Positions 10,537-23,332 of a stretch of 64,000 nt of DNA are shown here, in pieces. The translations under genes were made by a program, and so were the position numbers. Position 1 is the stretch's first letter. The number at the start of each line of letters is the position of its first letter. This DNA is from Pyrus communis (lineage: Eukaryota; Streptophyta; Magnoliopsida; Rosales; Rosaceae). The stretch lies in assembly GCF_963583255.1 (NCBI RefSeq), contig NC_084808.1, positions 10,439,501 to 10,503,500 of the forward strand, read 5' to 3'. The notes below the pieces were generated by a model, which worked only from the letters and a program-made list of their open reading frames with translations, was not told where the DNA came from and searched no databases.

Positions 10537-13500
10537 CCCACTGTCTCACTAACTAGAACATAATGAATTGTACACCTTGTAAGGATGAGGAAGAAGAAAT
10601 ATAATCGAGATGGATATTAGCAATTTTATAATTTAATTGAGTAAGGTCATGGTTAATTAAAATACTTAATAATTAATCATACAAATAAGTTTGTATTGGG
10701 CTATAACTAGTTTCGGCTTTCGAGGCCCAATGGACTTTGGTCCATAAGGCCCATTACGTTTAAGTTTTATGACAACTTAAACAAAATGGGACACAAGCCA
10801 ATAACTTTAAGGAAATCAGCCATACAAGAGAGGGACTAATTTCATTTGTGCCATTCAATTATGAGTAGATATAAAAGTGAAATTATGACTCAAAGCTCAT
10901 TAGGGTTTTAAGGAAGAAAACTTGGAGGCAGAAACTCTTTATCTCTCTCCACATAGCTGGCTAACTAGGAGGAGTTTTACTAGCATCAAATCTTCTCCTA
11001 GTTCATCCATCTTGTCTTCACCTCACATCCTTCGTGTGAAGACCTAGAGGCACCATTTTCTTTGGTGCCTAGAGAATCCATTTATCCAATCCTCAAGGAG
11101 CAAAGGAGCAAAATAGCCAAGGAGAAAGGAAAAATTGAAGGAGCTAGCAGAGTACTTGAAGGCCTCCATTTGGGTGACCACCTTGTTAACACAAGGATGA
11201 GTTTCAAGAGTATGAAAGCTTAATCATTCCTCTTTCATTTTGCAGAGATTCTTGGTTCACCACTCACTAGTCCTTAAATTTTATGGGACTTAGATTTGTT
11301 TTTAAGTTCATGCTTTCTTTAAATGTTTAATAGGGCCCAAAAGTTTCACTAAGCCCAATTTTATTTGGAAGCCCAGTCATTATATATTCGTAGCAAAACA
11401 AGGGGTACGCAAAATCACTATCATGCCACGCCAAAAGAAATGATAATTCATTATTGGACATTCGGAAAATCACACTAAGCCCGTGCAAAACTACGCACAT
11501 TCATTATGCCAAGTAATATCGAAACAAGTTTATAATATTAATACATTAACATTATAATTAGAATCACGCCAAGCACATGACATGCTTAAGTGAACCCAAG
11601 CAACATTACAGGGCTTGCCAAATGGGTTGTGGTGTGGACGGTTACAGAAATTCAACAGGCTTATGTGGAGTTAAAGTTTGTGAAGATTTTGAGCTGCTTG
11701 GGAGTGCCAAAAATGCAAGCTCAGAACTTTAATCTCACGTGGAAAGCTATGAGACATAATCCTGTACCTTTTTTGCTCACCAAACAACTAAAACACTTCA
11801 AAATCCAATCAAACCAAAACCCAAGCTGCCTAATATCACGTTTTGACCAAATCCAAATAAGCATAGCCAAAGATGGAGCTTTGCTATGAGATTTGGTGTA
11901 GGAAACAACGGATTCTTGGCATAAAGTCCAACATAGCCTTCACAAGGCTACCAACCTTTTATAGTATTTACCTAAAGAGACAGGATGTAGGTACAACAAT
12001 GAAAAACATAAAGGATAACTTAACAAAACATGAAGAAGAAACCTATTGATTTACCAAAGATTGTTATACCAAAGATGAACCCAAGAAGGTGTATTTATAC
12101 CAGTTGAGAAAATGAATTTTTAGGAGAGTAGAATCTTCTTTAAACCGGGAGAATCCCAGAGGATATCTATGAACTAGATATTGCATCTTCTTAAGAGTGT
12201 GATAACTTATGGCGCACACCAATCCTTAGACTGTAAGGACTCCAAGATTACAAGAAACCTATTGATTCTTTGCTAGATTAGGTTTTCATATCTTGCTAAA
12301 CAAGCACGGTCAATCTTAGCAAAGTCATCAAACTTCGCCCACTGATTTCGAAACAAGATGATGATGGCATCACTGCTTCATTTAGTTAGCTCTACTACGG
12401 AGGATATTAAGTCCATGACCAGACTTCTGAGGTATTCATATTCTAATCCGCCTTACTCCAGCCTTGGAAAATCATGGTCCCATAATTGCCCCTAATATGT
12501 TTCTAAAAGGAGTTATTCCTCATGAGGATGGATATTTACCCAATGACCATGCCTTTCGGGGTAAGTCAAAATATGTACCATTTTCTTTCTTCACATGTGT
12601 GGCATCTAGGATTCGAACCTTGTAAACTTCTTGAACATTGAGCCATTCTACATTCAAGCGCACCACCTCGTAAAGCATGTCTTCAATATCGCAATGATGA
12701 GGATTTGTCTCAATTGCGAGTGCATAGAAAATGAAATTCTGTCAATTGCTTTCTCTAGTTCAATTTAGTTGTCGAATTTGCTGATCTTAAGACATGATGA
12801 TCCATATTCAACGGTATGAAATATCTTCCTTAAATATCCTCGGAGCTCTTCATTCATTTTCTTAGAAAATTCCCAAATCTTTCAAAAATATTGAACGTTT
12901 TCCACATTCCTTCGTTCATAACCTTCCAACCCTTCCTCCTCATCTTGCTCCATTTTTTTTTATCTTACTTCAATCTAACATCAATAGTTGCATTCTCGAG
13001 CAAAGCTCCTATATCGACAGCCAAGTCACCCTACAACCTTCCTCTGACAAGGGTGCGTAGCAAAGGCATCTCAAGCTTTAGTGAAATGCCATCAGAATCT
13101 TCTGAATAACTACAAGGTTTGGTAAGAACTAGGCTCCAATCTGAGGCCGGCTTTCCTAAACTTTCCGACTCGTGACATCCATGCACCAAAATCCATCCTT
13201 GGTTCTAGACCTTGGCCTGAGATTCCCTCTCTCAGATTTACTGAAAGACATTTTGATTAGCTATGATATGACCATCTGCAACCTAACCCTCATTGCTTTC
13301 TAATTTATCACTACTTTTGAGATATTAAATCAATAATACAAGGCCAAGCTTGACCTACAAGAATTTTGTTGTATGGGGGCGAAAAAGTTCTGATGGACAC
13401 TATTTCTTCCAACCAAGACCCAGCTTTTGGTGGTCATCTTACATCCTAGACATTCCATGGCAAGACAGACAACGATTAGGAAATAAGCATTTTCGGGGCT

Positions 13501-15233
13501 TGAGTCGGGAACGCTTCGCTACCTGTGCTTTACCCAAATAATGACTTGAAAAGTATCAACTTTGTCTTCCTGGGCTGATACTTCATGCCTTCTTGATCCT
13601 AACGAAACATCGTAGCTGAGAATGGCTAACTTCTCTTCCATGGTTCAAGGAAAATGGAAAATATGCAATTGTTAAGCACTACTCCAAGTTCTCCATTTCT
13701 AATCCGGATTGCATCAACGAGGATGATGTTCTGAAGGGGGTCCACACACTCAAAGTCATCACCTTGCCAACTCTGGATAAGAAAAAATGAAGGCAGTCCA
13801 GTGCCATATCCCCAAAGCTTTTACTGGGTTTACCACAAAGAAATTGCTACTGGCAATGAGAGATCTTAGAGTTACGATTGTAGATTTTAAGGTAGAGGAA
13901 CTAGGAGAAGTTCCTCTAGTCTGAAAAAGGAGACTCTGCCATGCCTCGACACCTGCTGCGGATGGAGTATCAGACCTTCAACCCTCTGTAAATGAAACTT
14001 GTTCCTCTTCACCCCAACCAATACAGTAGCATTTTCCACACCCTTATCCTTCATTTTCTCAACCAATCAACCGAAGTGTAAGCCAACTTTCTCCACCCTA
14101 GAGGTTTGTCAAGTCATCCCGCCACTAGCATAAAGCAAAGGTCTAAACCTAAAATATTCCTTTGCCCCAGCTCTGACTTTACTCTTGCCTCACCGTGTAA
14201 TTGACGATCTTCTTGGGACTACACTGCCGGTTGTCAAAGTTGATGGCCCTTCATGTGACAACATGTCCCTAATTTTATGATTTTATTAATTTTAAAAGAG
14301 TGAATTGATGAAAATGCCCCTAGTGGCGAAAGTGTTGAATTTTGTTGACCGTCATTATGTGATGTGTATGAGCTATTAGTTTACCTTATTCTCAAAGTAT
14401 TTGATGGTACGAATGCGTAGGCGCAAGCGGAATCGAAATTGGAGTTCTAATGGAGGTTTTACGAAACTACGAATCCGTAAAATATTTTGTAATAATTACT
14501 ATTTTATATTTTATATATATATTCAAATTTTTATATTAATATATTATTATTTTAATATTTTGTGTTAAGATATTTTAATTATTCTAATAATATTTCTGGC
14601 CCATAGGGCCCACACAAACATCAAACTCTCATCTCCATCTCTGCCATGTGTCTTTTTCTACCAAACTCTCAGGACCCTCGCAAGCTTCCTTTCTCAGCTC
14701 TCTTTTTCTCTCTCTGTGCAAACGCAGAGAAACCCAAGACCACCACACACCTCGCCACTCCGGCGAGTTCTATCACCCACCATCCTTTCCAACAAGCATA
14801 ACGATCATAAACCTAAAGCCCACATCATCTCTTAGCCGTGAAGCTGCATATCCAGACCTCGAGCTGTAAACACAAAGCCCCTAATGAGAACCTCGAGATT
14901 TTTCCGTGTGGGTAAGTTTGAAAACCCTCAAGATCTTCGTAGATCGTGTTTATAAGTACGGTTAGAATGTTTTTGAGATGTTTTAATATTGTTTGGACAT
15001 AGATATACCCCAAGAATAACAAAACCCAGTTTTTCGATTGAGATCCGGCAGCTTTCGAGTCGTTTTCCGGCCAATTCCGACCACGCACGAGGAAACCAAA
15101 GGTATATTCTGATTCCTTGTCCTCTGAGCTTCGATTTGATATATTTGAAGGCTAGGTTTAGTGAAGATTTTGCATGGTTGGAGTTGGGATTATCCCGGCG
15201 GTTGCAGCGGTAACGGGCCAGAGAAGAAGAAGA

Positions 15234-15236
<3 letters not shown>

Positions 15237-15268
<32 letters not shown>
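15237..15268 (+). repeat. (GA)n microsatellite
   Basis: About 32 bp of AG repeats inside the solo LTR. It produces spurious Arg-Glu or Ser-Leu ORFs in several frames. Confidence 0.95.
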
Positions 15269-15274
<6 letters not shown>

Positions 15275-15363
15275 GGTTCAAGCCCAAAACTCAGATCTGT
15301 GGGCCGAATCTGCAAGTCCAACCTGGATCCACTTAGAGGTTGAAAGGGAATATTCCTTCTAAG

Positions 15364-16056
15364 TAGGGATGGCAACGATTTGGTTTAGGGATGGAAATGC
15401 TATATCCATCCCCATAACCACGAAAATTAACCATATCCATAACTGCAAATTAACCATCAAGTATTATCCTTAACCATACCCACCGGGTAACAGATTCCTT
15501 ATCGGTTAACAGGTATATCCATTTTCGTCAATACAAAAAATATATTAGTTCAGTTAAGATAGTATAAGTTTGTAGATATTAATTTCGTCATTAAACATTT
15601 GATGTATAAAATGATCCAATGAATGGATCTTGTTGAGTATAAAAATTAAAACACTGATGATGTTGGCTTGCCTCTGATATCTCACATAAGCACCATTGAG
15701 TGCACATTGATTTTGATTCAAAACTTTACTTTCCTACAAAATGTAACTTTTGTATTCTTAAGGTAATGGTTCGGTGAATTATGGATATACAAATACATAC
15801 ATATATATATATGTATATGTATATGTATGTATGTATATGTATTATACCATTATATTATATATAAATTATATTATTTACTAATTGGGTCGGATTCGGTTAT
15901 GGATACGGTTTGGGACCTCTATAACCATATCCAAAACCATAACCGAATAATATAAATAGTTTTTCCCCATATCCATAATATACTCAAACTTCCATACCCA
16001 AATCCGTTCCATTCGGACGGTTATCTACGGTTTAACAGTCAAAATTGCCATCCTTA
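15364..16056. mobile_element. Non-autonomous hAT-like DNA transposon nested in the solo LTR
   Basis: Terminal inverted repeats are TAGGGATGGCAACGATTT on the left and, read inward from the right, TAAGGATGGCAATTTT. The 8-bp sequence CTTCTAAG stands directly outside both ends (15356-15363 and 16057-16064), a perfect target-site duplication of hAT length. The 693-bp body has no transposase; it is rich in AT and in repeated CCATA / GGTTATGG motifs, including TA-rich repeats at 15790-15845. It must have inserted after the surrounding LTR. Confidence 0.85.
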
Positions 16057-17849
16057 CTTCTAAGGAGGGAATATTCTGTTAAAGTTAATTGTTGACCGTT
16101 AGTTAACTTTTTTTTACTTTTCAGAATTTTCTCGAAAACCCTCATAGGCTAATTCCGATGTCCCAAGTCCATTTTTGGCATCCATTTAGTGAAATTATAA
16201 AGTTTTAATGTAGTTGATCACCGGGACGTCTTAGTTGACGTTTTAGGGTTGACCGTTGATTTTTTACGAAAATTGCCCGAGACCCTCCTTATCGTATTTC
16301 GACGCACTGATTCCAAATCCATCATCCATTTCTCCAAATTCAAATGTTTTAATTGAGTTTTACTAATGGTCCCAATATTATGCTTAGGTGCGATTACTAT
16401 CAGAGACTCCGGCTTCTTAGCTCGAACGGATGTGACATCACAAGTAACTGTGAGTGGGTCTTTTCTCTTATATAGTATATATAATTGTTAGTTTCCATTT
16501 CTACATTTCATAAAAAGTTTTCTACAATACGTCTAGATTAGCATGACGTTTATAAGATTTAGCATATTGATAGAAATTATGAAGTTATGCTACATCCTAT
16601 GGGATGCACATGTTTGTGTATTATTATTGATGCCATAATTATATTTACGGCTACAAATACTATTATGTTGACTAGAGTTATCGAATCACTGTGGCATGAC
16701 TATATTTATGTTATCTGTTCATTGTTTGCTGCACTGATGTTGGTACTCGTTTAAGCTAGGGCCAGTCTTTCACATGTATGTGTACATCACACCATACGCT
16801 CACTTTGGATCCATTGTAGGTGTTAGTTTGGCCTAGATTGCTAAAGGCAATTAAGACTCGTATGTGTTGCATATAGTGCCAATCTTCACGTAATTGTAGT
16901 ACTAGAGTGTGTATTATTGTTACACCCAGTCATGTTCATGTCAGAACATCTCTGTATGAACTTGTGTGTTAGCATGTGTCGATGACCACTCGATATGATA
17001 TGATTGTTTATGCGAGAATATGTGATTATGGATGCCATTTGTTTATTTACGAAAGTTTGTGATGTATTGCAATTTTTAGATACTGTTGGCTCTGGTAAGT
17101 ATTTTTCATAATATACGTAGTATGTATATTTTGGAAACTACTCTTGTTTTACAGTGATGGATTATTATGTTTTTGAAAAGATTTTTATAAAACTTTATTT
17201 TTAGGCCCACTCACCCTTATTTTTCGCCCCTTCAGGTTTTAATAGCTAAGCTTACACATCGACGATGATTTCTGGCAAACGCTGATATCAGAGATTACTT
17301 TCAATGGTATAATTCTCAACCTACCCTACTGTACTTTACTTATGCTCTGACATCAAGTGTGAAATGGGTTCATTCCTGCTCACTAGCGCACTCTTATATT
17401 TAGGAACTTTTAGGTTTAAATTTACTCACATTTTCCACTTCATGGCTTCGTCACCCTTCGAGTGTCGGCCAGCACAACTCAATTCGGAACCAGGTGGACA
17501 TTTCGGGTTAGGGTGTGCCACTTCATCTACTGCTTAGGTTGGAATTGAAAGGACAACACAAATGCTGCTGGTGATTAGGTCTTCCTTGAATTGCGTTGAT
17601 CTTCTTGTGAAAGCGTTTTTGTAATGCAGGTCATGCTCATACCTTCCTACAAGCCATAACTGTAGCAAATTACAAGAAAGTCCGCTCATCTTTTGAGGAC
17701 TTCCTCTTGGGATGCCACAAGAATCGTTATACGGTAAGTTCTTTCCATGTCATACATGGTTATTACAAACTTCCTAAGTAGCTAACAAAATAAGAAGTGG
17801 GTGGAATTCTTCCACTCTATTTTTCCTTCTTGCTTGTTTATCTTCTACT

Positions 17850-18570
17850 TGCATCCTTTACCTACATAAGAACAAACTTGTACCTGTAGGTTTGTCCTTT
17901 AGAGATGCGAGGTACAACCAGCAATTCCTCTTCTAATGTATGTCCTTCCCATAATGGAAACGAGGTCACTTGGGCTCATTTGCCTTCTTCTTCTTTACTC
18001 CTCATTGGGCCTTGTGACTGGATGACTTATTCGCCATCCCTTGCCAGTGCCTTTCAACTTGGCCTTGGAAGATGATGGCTTGTTATGGGTTATAGTTGCA
18101 ATCTTTACAACACTCTCTTTCTTTATAGTCTTATCAGCAATTACTAATTCATGACGAACTCTGAGAACGAATCAGAAAGAGGAGCCAAGATGAAGTCCTG
18201 AGCCAATTCCCCATTAAGTGGCGTACCTATGTTTGCCAATTGCTAAATGAGTCTAATCATCTTCATTACATGTTGATTGGGGCTCCCTTGACCAATTTGG
18301 TTTTGACAAGTTTACTAACAGTGTTGAAGTGGTAGTTGCGCATCTCTTCACGATACAACTATGTAAGATGGAGTATGATGAAGCTTGCATTGTCCATGTC
18401 CTCACACTGTCTCTATAGCTCCTCATTCATGAAAGCTAGCAGATAGCAGTCGGTCTGTATGTCATCCTTAACGTACTTGTCAAACTTAGCACTCTCATCC
18501 TCAGAGGCGTCAAGGCTAGGAGGTATGTGAGGTGTAGCTTTCTCTAGTACGTAAGGAATCTTCTCCAATC
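17850..18570 (-). pseudogene. Decayed Ty1/Copia gag (UBN2-type with zinc knuckle)
   Basis: On the minus strand the pieces KFDKYVKDDIQTDCYLLAFM, ASFIILHLT, LYREEMRNYHFNTVSKLV and, further down, KRNCWLYLASLKDKP match the order of a plant Copia gag: an alpha-helical UBN2-type region and then the zinc-knuckle tail (usual form GHWKRNC). Several stops and frameshifts break it, and the His/Cys pattern of the knuckle is damaged. No pol or LTR is recognised next to it. Confidence 0.72.
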
Positions 18571-20787
18571 TAAGGAGAATCTTGACATTACAATACCAAG
18601 ATGGGAAATTGTTTCTCTCAAGGCAATGCTTGTCGAGTAGCTTTGATTACATTTTGTTTATATATTTATTACAAAATTGTTTTGCAGTCTGAAATGTAAA
18701 TAACGAATGTTCATATCCAAGAAGAATGTTGTCTCCTTCAAAATGGTGTGAAGAGTTATCAATTGTATTCTTTCATCCAAATGATGCATTGGTGGACCCT
18801 TCAAATTGGGACACACTCCTTTGGAGGAGGTTCATCGGCATCTATAAATATAGGAATGTTCTTGCAGATTTTTTATTCAATTCACTCATTGCATTCTATG
18901 TACTGGAGATCATTTTACCATGTATTATAAAATAATTCGTTCAAGAGTGTTTTTTATTATTCGGGTTCAAAGGAGGTGCTTCCTTCACAATGAAGGAGCC
19001 GTATCCTAGGAAACAGACCTCATCAAACTATAAGCACAAATGTGGGGCGGAAATTATCTTAAGGTCAGAGCGTCGAACACTTACCTCGATTTAACTAACG
19101 TTTTTTTTAATTTTGTTTTATTATGTGCATATTCATATATCTAATTTATGTTTATTATTTATAACAGCTTAACACATTATTTCCTATATGGATAATGGTT
19201 GTATTCCCCTATGGGTGAACCTACTTATCCCCTCACTTATGATTAATGCATCCTCAGCCATATGAACATTATAATCGGAATCCTTCATTCTCTTTATCTT
19301 CATCTAAAAATCATATCTGCAAAAAATTATTCTATTGGGAGATTTATTAGTCAACTTTATGCATCAAGCAAATAGATAGTTCATAAGGATGCTACCTATT
19401 ACCAAAGTCGTTGATTGGTTTCATACGTATGGATGGCTAAACAATCTCTAAATCGAATGATTTTTTTACAGATATGATCTTTAGATGAGGATAAAGGGAA
19501 TAAATGGTTCCGATTATAATGTTCATATAATAAAAATCGTTAAATCGTAAATAGGGAGACGAGTAGGTTCCCTCATTGGTAGAACATAAGCATTATCCTC
19601 CCCACATTACCCGCTTACCAATTCATTCCTTTGGTGTTTATAAACAAAGTATATGAAATCAGAATGATAACACATTCCTTACAAGTAAACATACCGTAAA
19701 GTGGAAAACCAAGTTGTCTTTTAATGAGCCTAGGAACTATTGGGCGGAAGTGTTCTTAATTAGCCCTTTCTAGTCCCTCAGGCCTGTAGGGGTATTTTTT
19801 TTTTTCTTTTCATTTTCTAAATGAGACGCCTCTGGTTAACTAGCCCACCGATTTAGAGGTCAACAAACTGATTAGCCGTCTGCTAATACAAAAAAAAAAA
19901 AAATAATAAATGTTAGGAATGTTAACAAATAAAAAAAAGTTAGGAATAAGCTATATTTTAGCATTTTATTTTGTTAATGTTTTCAGTAGAAGATAACATC
20001 CATTCATCCACCCCAGGTTCTCTATATAGTGGCCAATTGATAAGGTTTAATAGGGCTTTAGCAAGTAGGATTCAGTTTTTTCTGGGTCGGATGCATACAA
20101 CTATTTAGTGATTGACGTGACATGTACATATTACTTGTCACAACATTTGACGCATCAATGTGGTATAAAAATATAATCTTCCTAATATTTTTCTTTTAAA
20201 AAAGGTGAATAGTCAATTGCAAGTTACAGCTAGCTTATAATATAACAAAATATTTTCTTTTCAAAATTGGAAGATATTCCATATTCAAAATCTCCCCGTT
20301 TATATAGAACTTATTCTTACACTCACGAGAGATTTTTAACGCAGGTCGAACCAAAAAAACAAAAGGAACAAGGACAAAGTGTGGAAAACCAGGAGAGATT
20401 GGTAGAGTGAGGTAGAGATATCCATGCATGTGTAGTTCACCTAATAAAAAGGGTAAAAGGAAAAAACAATGATGGCAAAACATTTAGAACCAGAAAATCT
20501 ACTGCATCTGTATAAGTTAGTATTATTCACGGTCCACCTCCAATGCACATAGATTAATTAAAGAGTATATTTCACAAGTAGCCACTATTAAAATGGTAAT
20601 AACATCTCTCTCCAGTCTTCAGAAACCAGGTATCGAGACAACAGCAATGGCCTATGTCGAAAGAAAGGAAGCTCTGTGCACCAAGGTGAATAGGGATTCG
20701 ATTTTCAAGTCCAACATTCAACCGCACAAGTCGCCGGAAACCCTAGTCAGCCAGCACGTGCGGCCTCATTACCCTATCATTATTTTA

Positions 20788-20806
20788 TACACACACACAC
20801 ACACAC
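20788..20806 (+). repeat. (AC)n microsatellite
   Basis: About 19 bp of alternating A and C. Confidence 0.9.
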
Positions 20807-22249
20807 TTGCAACAGCATAAACCCTAATTATTACAATAATTACAACTACACAATAATTAAAAAAAATTAAAGAAGAATATAAAGCAAAGTTCAAGATGAC
20901 AGATCACTATTATTATTACTGCTGCTGCTTTTATTATTGTGTGCTTCATATCCACGAGTCGTTGTTCGCATCCTAATAACCAAACCTAACCCTTATCTTT
21001 TTAATGATTAATTAACAAAAACAAACAGTGTTTTTGGTCTCTAATAAGATACTAGTTCTGTATTAACTATTGGGTGAGTCAGTCAGTCAGTCAAAGCAAC
21101 CAAAAGTGAGAGGTGGGTGTGGCCGACATAACTTGTTTGTAGGCCAAAAAAGAAAGCGGGGGAAACTTAAAAAAGGGTCCCCTCATCCAAAGTTTTTAAA
21201 GGGGATAAAGAAAAGGTATGTACATATGTGGAATATGATCATTTGCAATTGCAATTGACTAATACATTTGTTGCATTTTAAAACGTAGCCTTTTCAGGTA
21301 ATGTCATGTGCTGCTGAGTGGGGTGGTGGTGGTGACTTTGAATTTGAAGACAAAGTTTTCGGTAGACATGCATGCAGTACAACGGTACCCTTGTTTTTTT
21401 TTTTTTCTTTCTGTTTTTGATATACCGATATTCTACATTTATTATATAAAAAGAAGGAAATTGGATTAGGCAACATAATGAGTGATGAGTCACATATCAA
21501 ACTTAACATAAATATAAGAGTAATGCTAGGAATATCAAATTTCTAAATCAAATTTTGTAAACCAATTGATGTGGATATTAATGATTGAATTATTACTTAA
21601 GTGTTGATTAACGTGCTTATTTACTATTAGTGACACATTCTAAAAATAATACATCTTTATCATTCATGTGAGTCAAACATGAAACCTTTCACTTAAGATT
21701 AAATAGAAATACACTAAATGATAATGTACTTATTCTTAATTACAACGTTTTTCTTGTACATTAAAAAAATTTAAATCATTCATATTTGGCTAATTGTTTA
21801 GGGTCCACTTTCTATAAGCTAGCTCTCATCACTGAGATTCTTTCTCTTCTTTTACTGTTTGTTTTAATCAAAGGAGCGTTCAGTACTAGACAATCATGAT
21901 ATATGAGTTTTGGCTTCATTCCAAAGTACTGGATTCCCTCCATTGATGTACAAGAATTGCGGTCATCACTCGCATTCGTCTCCATCTCGCTTGGGAATGT
22001 GTTATATATGGTTGTATGTCTAGCGTTACAATTTCGAACAACACTAATTCGCTAACAACATTAACCAAATTTACGAGATCAATTAATTAACATAGCTCAC
22101 ACCATATGAACATCTTAGCAAACTGTTTGACTTTTTCAAAAGTTAAGTTTGAATTCTCATCATCAACACAATCGGACAAGGATATCCGATGAAAACAGAT
22201 ATCTCTTGATCATCAGTTGTTATATGATCAATATCATGTCAACCAAAGT

Positions 22250-22437
22250 TGTTAGAATATTGGTTAGTCTACTAACTGATTTGTTAGCCAATATAAACAG
22301 AACTATGTGTAATTATTTTCAGCTAGTTAATTAGTTCAACTCTCATTTCTATCTCTAAACTCTCTGTTTCTGGTTCTTCATTTTTCTCACTGTTCATCTA
22401 TACTTCTTCATTTTCTCTTCAATTCTCAAATATTTCA
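22250..22437 (+). repeat. Possible short Copia-type solo LTR
   Basis: Begins TGTTAGAATATTGGTTAG and ends near ATATTTCA. The body has an AATATAAACAG promoter-like motif followed by a T/C-rich leader (CTCTGTTTCTGGTTCTTC), the usual layout of short Copia LTRs. No matching target-site duplication or primer-binding site is visible, so this is tentative. Confidence 0.4.
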
Positions 22438-23277
22438 ATGTAGTTAATAATCGGACGTATGAGCCATGTATGAGCAACATACACAAGAACTGGCCAGGTT
22501 GTGCTTGCCCTAAGAGAAGCAAAGACTGATTATAGTCCGAAAATACATGTTGATAATGGATCATATTTTCGATAGACATATTGAGCATCAATAAGTGCCA
22601 GTACGTACGTTTGTCGCATGATTTCCTCTCTGATAAGAATACAACGATCGAGAAAGTAAGAGATCGTAGGACAATACATGTTAGGCTCTTGTCAAAAGGC
22701 AATACTATCCCCCTTGATGTGACATCTCTCATTACTGTTCCCTTAGAATACCAAGTAGAACCCTAGCTAAGACAGGTATTGCCTATCACTCACTACTAAC
22801 TAGAGGTAGCTACCATCATAAATTTTTTGATACGTTGGAGTTGGACTCGCTATTTGTGACTCCTAGCTTCCTGTGTAATACATACACAAATAATGGAAAA
22901 TTATTTAATACACACATAAATCCAGCAGCTATACACCATTAAATTGTTCGCATTAGGGGTAAGCCGCGACGCAAATTCAGCATAATATAGACCTCTGTGT
23001 TTCAGCAAAATCATATAATCCAAGTCGACGGCCATGAGCTATCGTATTCATGTAGTCCCAATTATGCTAGAATTTATGTTTGTTTTTGGTTTGTTCGTTT
23101 TGGAATGTCATTACGTGCTGATTTAACAATCAAGTTTTGTAGAGGCACAAAACTAAGATCTTCATGGATCAATTATGTACCGTTCATTCAGAAATGGGAC
23201 TAATTAATCTTCATAAATGTCCAAATTGACAGTATGAAAGTAATAAAGACTTGAAAAGTAAATCTTTTTCATATATG

Positions 23278-23332
23278 TATATGTGTGTGCGTGTGCGTGC
23301 GTACGTGCGTGCGTGCGTGTGTGTGTGTGTAG
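23278..23332 (+). repeat. Alternating purine-pyrimidine microsatellite (GT/GC/AC)
   Basis: A 55-bp run of TATGTGTGTGCGTGTGCGTG type followed by repeated GTGC and (GT)n. The strict alternation and CG steps make it a candidate for Z-DNA formation. Confidence 0.9.

Larger units (their letters stand above)
6471..14248. other. Long gene-free stretch of old repeat-like DNA
   Basis: No ORF in any frame recalls a known protein. Contents seen: an AT-rich small inverted-repeat element near 7172; a run of CT-rich sequence at 8320-8370; three copies of a 32-bp unit near 10449; a possible retrotransposon LTR-type promoter zone near 10640-11260 (TATA-like gatataaaag at 10868, short hairpin aggcaccatt/ttggtgcct at 11049-11073); and stop-ridden sequence from 12300 to 14200 that could be decayed transposon coding DNA but that I cannot assign. 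Confidence 0.45.
14254..17520. mobile_element. Very long solo LTR (about 2.6 kb without a nested insertion)
   Basis: The segment starts TGTGACAACATGTCC and ends GGGTTAGGGTGTGCCA, so it has TG...CA ends. It is bracketed by identical pentamers CTTCA at 14249-14253 and 17521-17525, as expected for a 5-bp target-site duplication. No primer-binding site, polypurine tract or pol sequence is seen, so it is read as a solo LTR left by recombination. It includes CT-rich leader-like DNA (14630-14720), a (GA)n tract at 15237-15268 and a nested hAT-like element at 15364-16056. The ORFs inside are short and chance-like. LTRs of this length occur in large Gypsy elements (Ogre/Tat types), but the family is inference. 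Confidence 0.7.

Noticed and set aside
10441..10540. CRISPR-like array of 32-bp units
   Set aside because: Only three diverging direct units with no unique spacers, in a plant nuclear context.
12891..13541. Possible decayed transposon ORFs at 12.9-13.6 kb
   Set aside because: Frames are full of stops and I could not match them to a named family with confidence.
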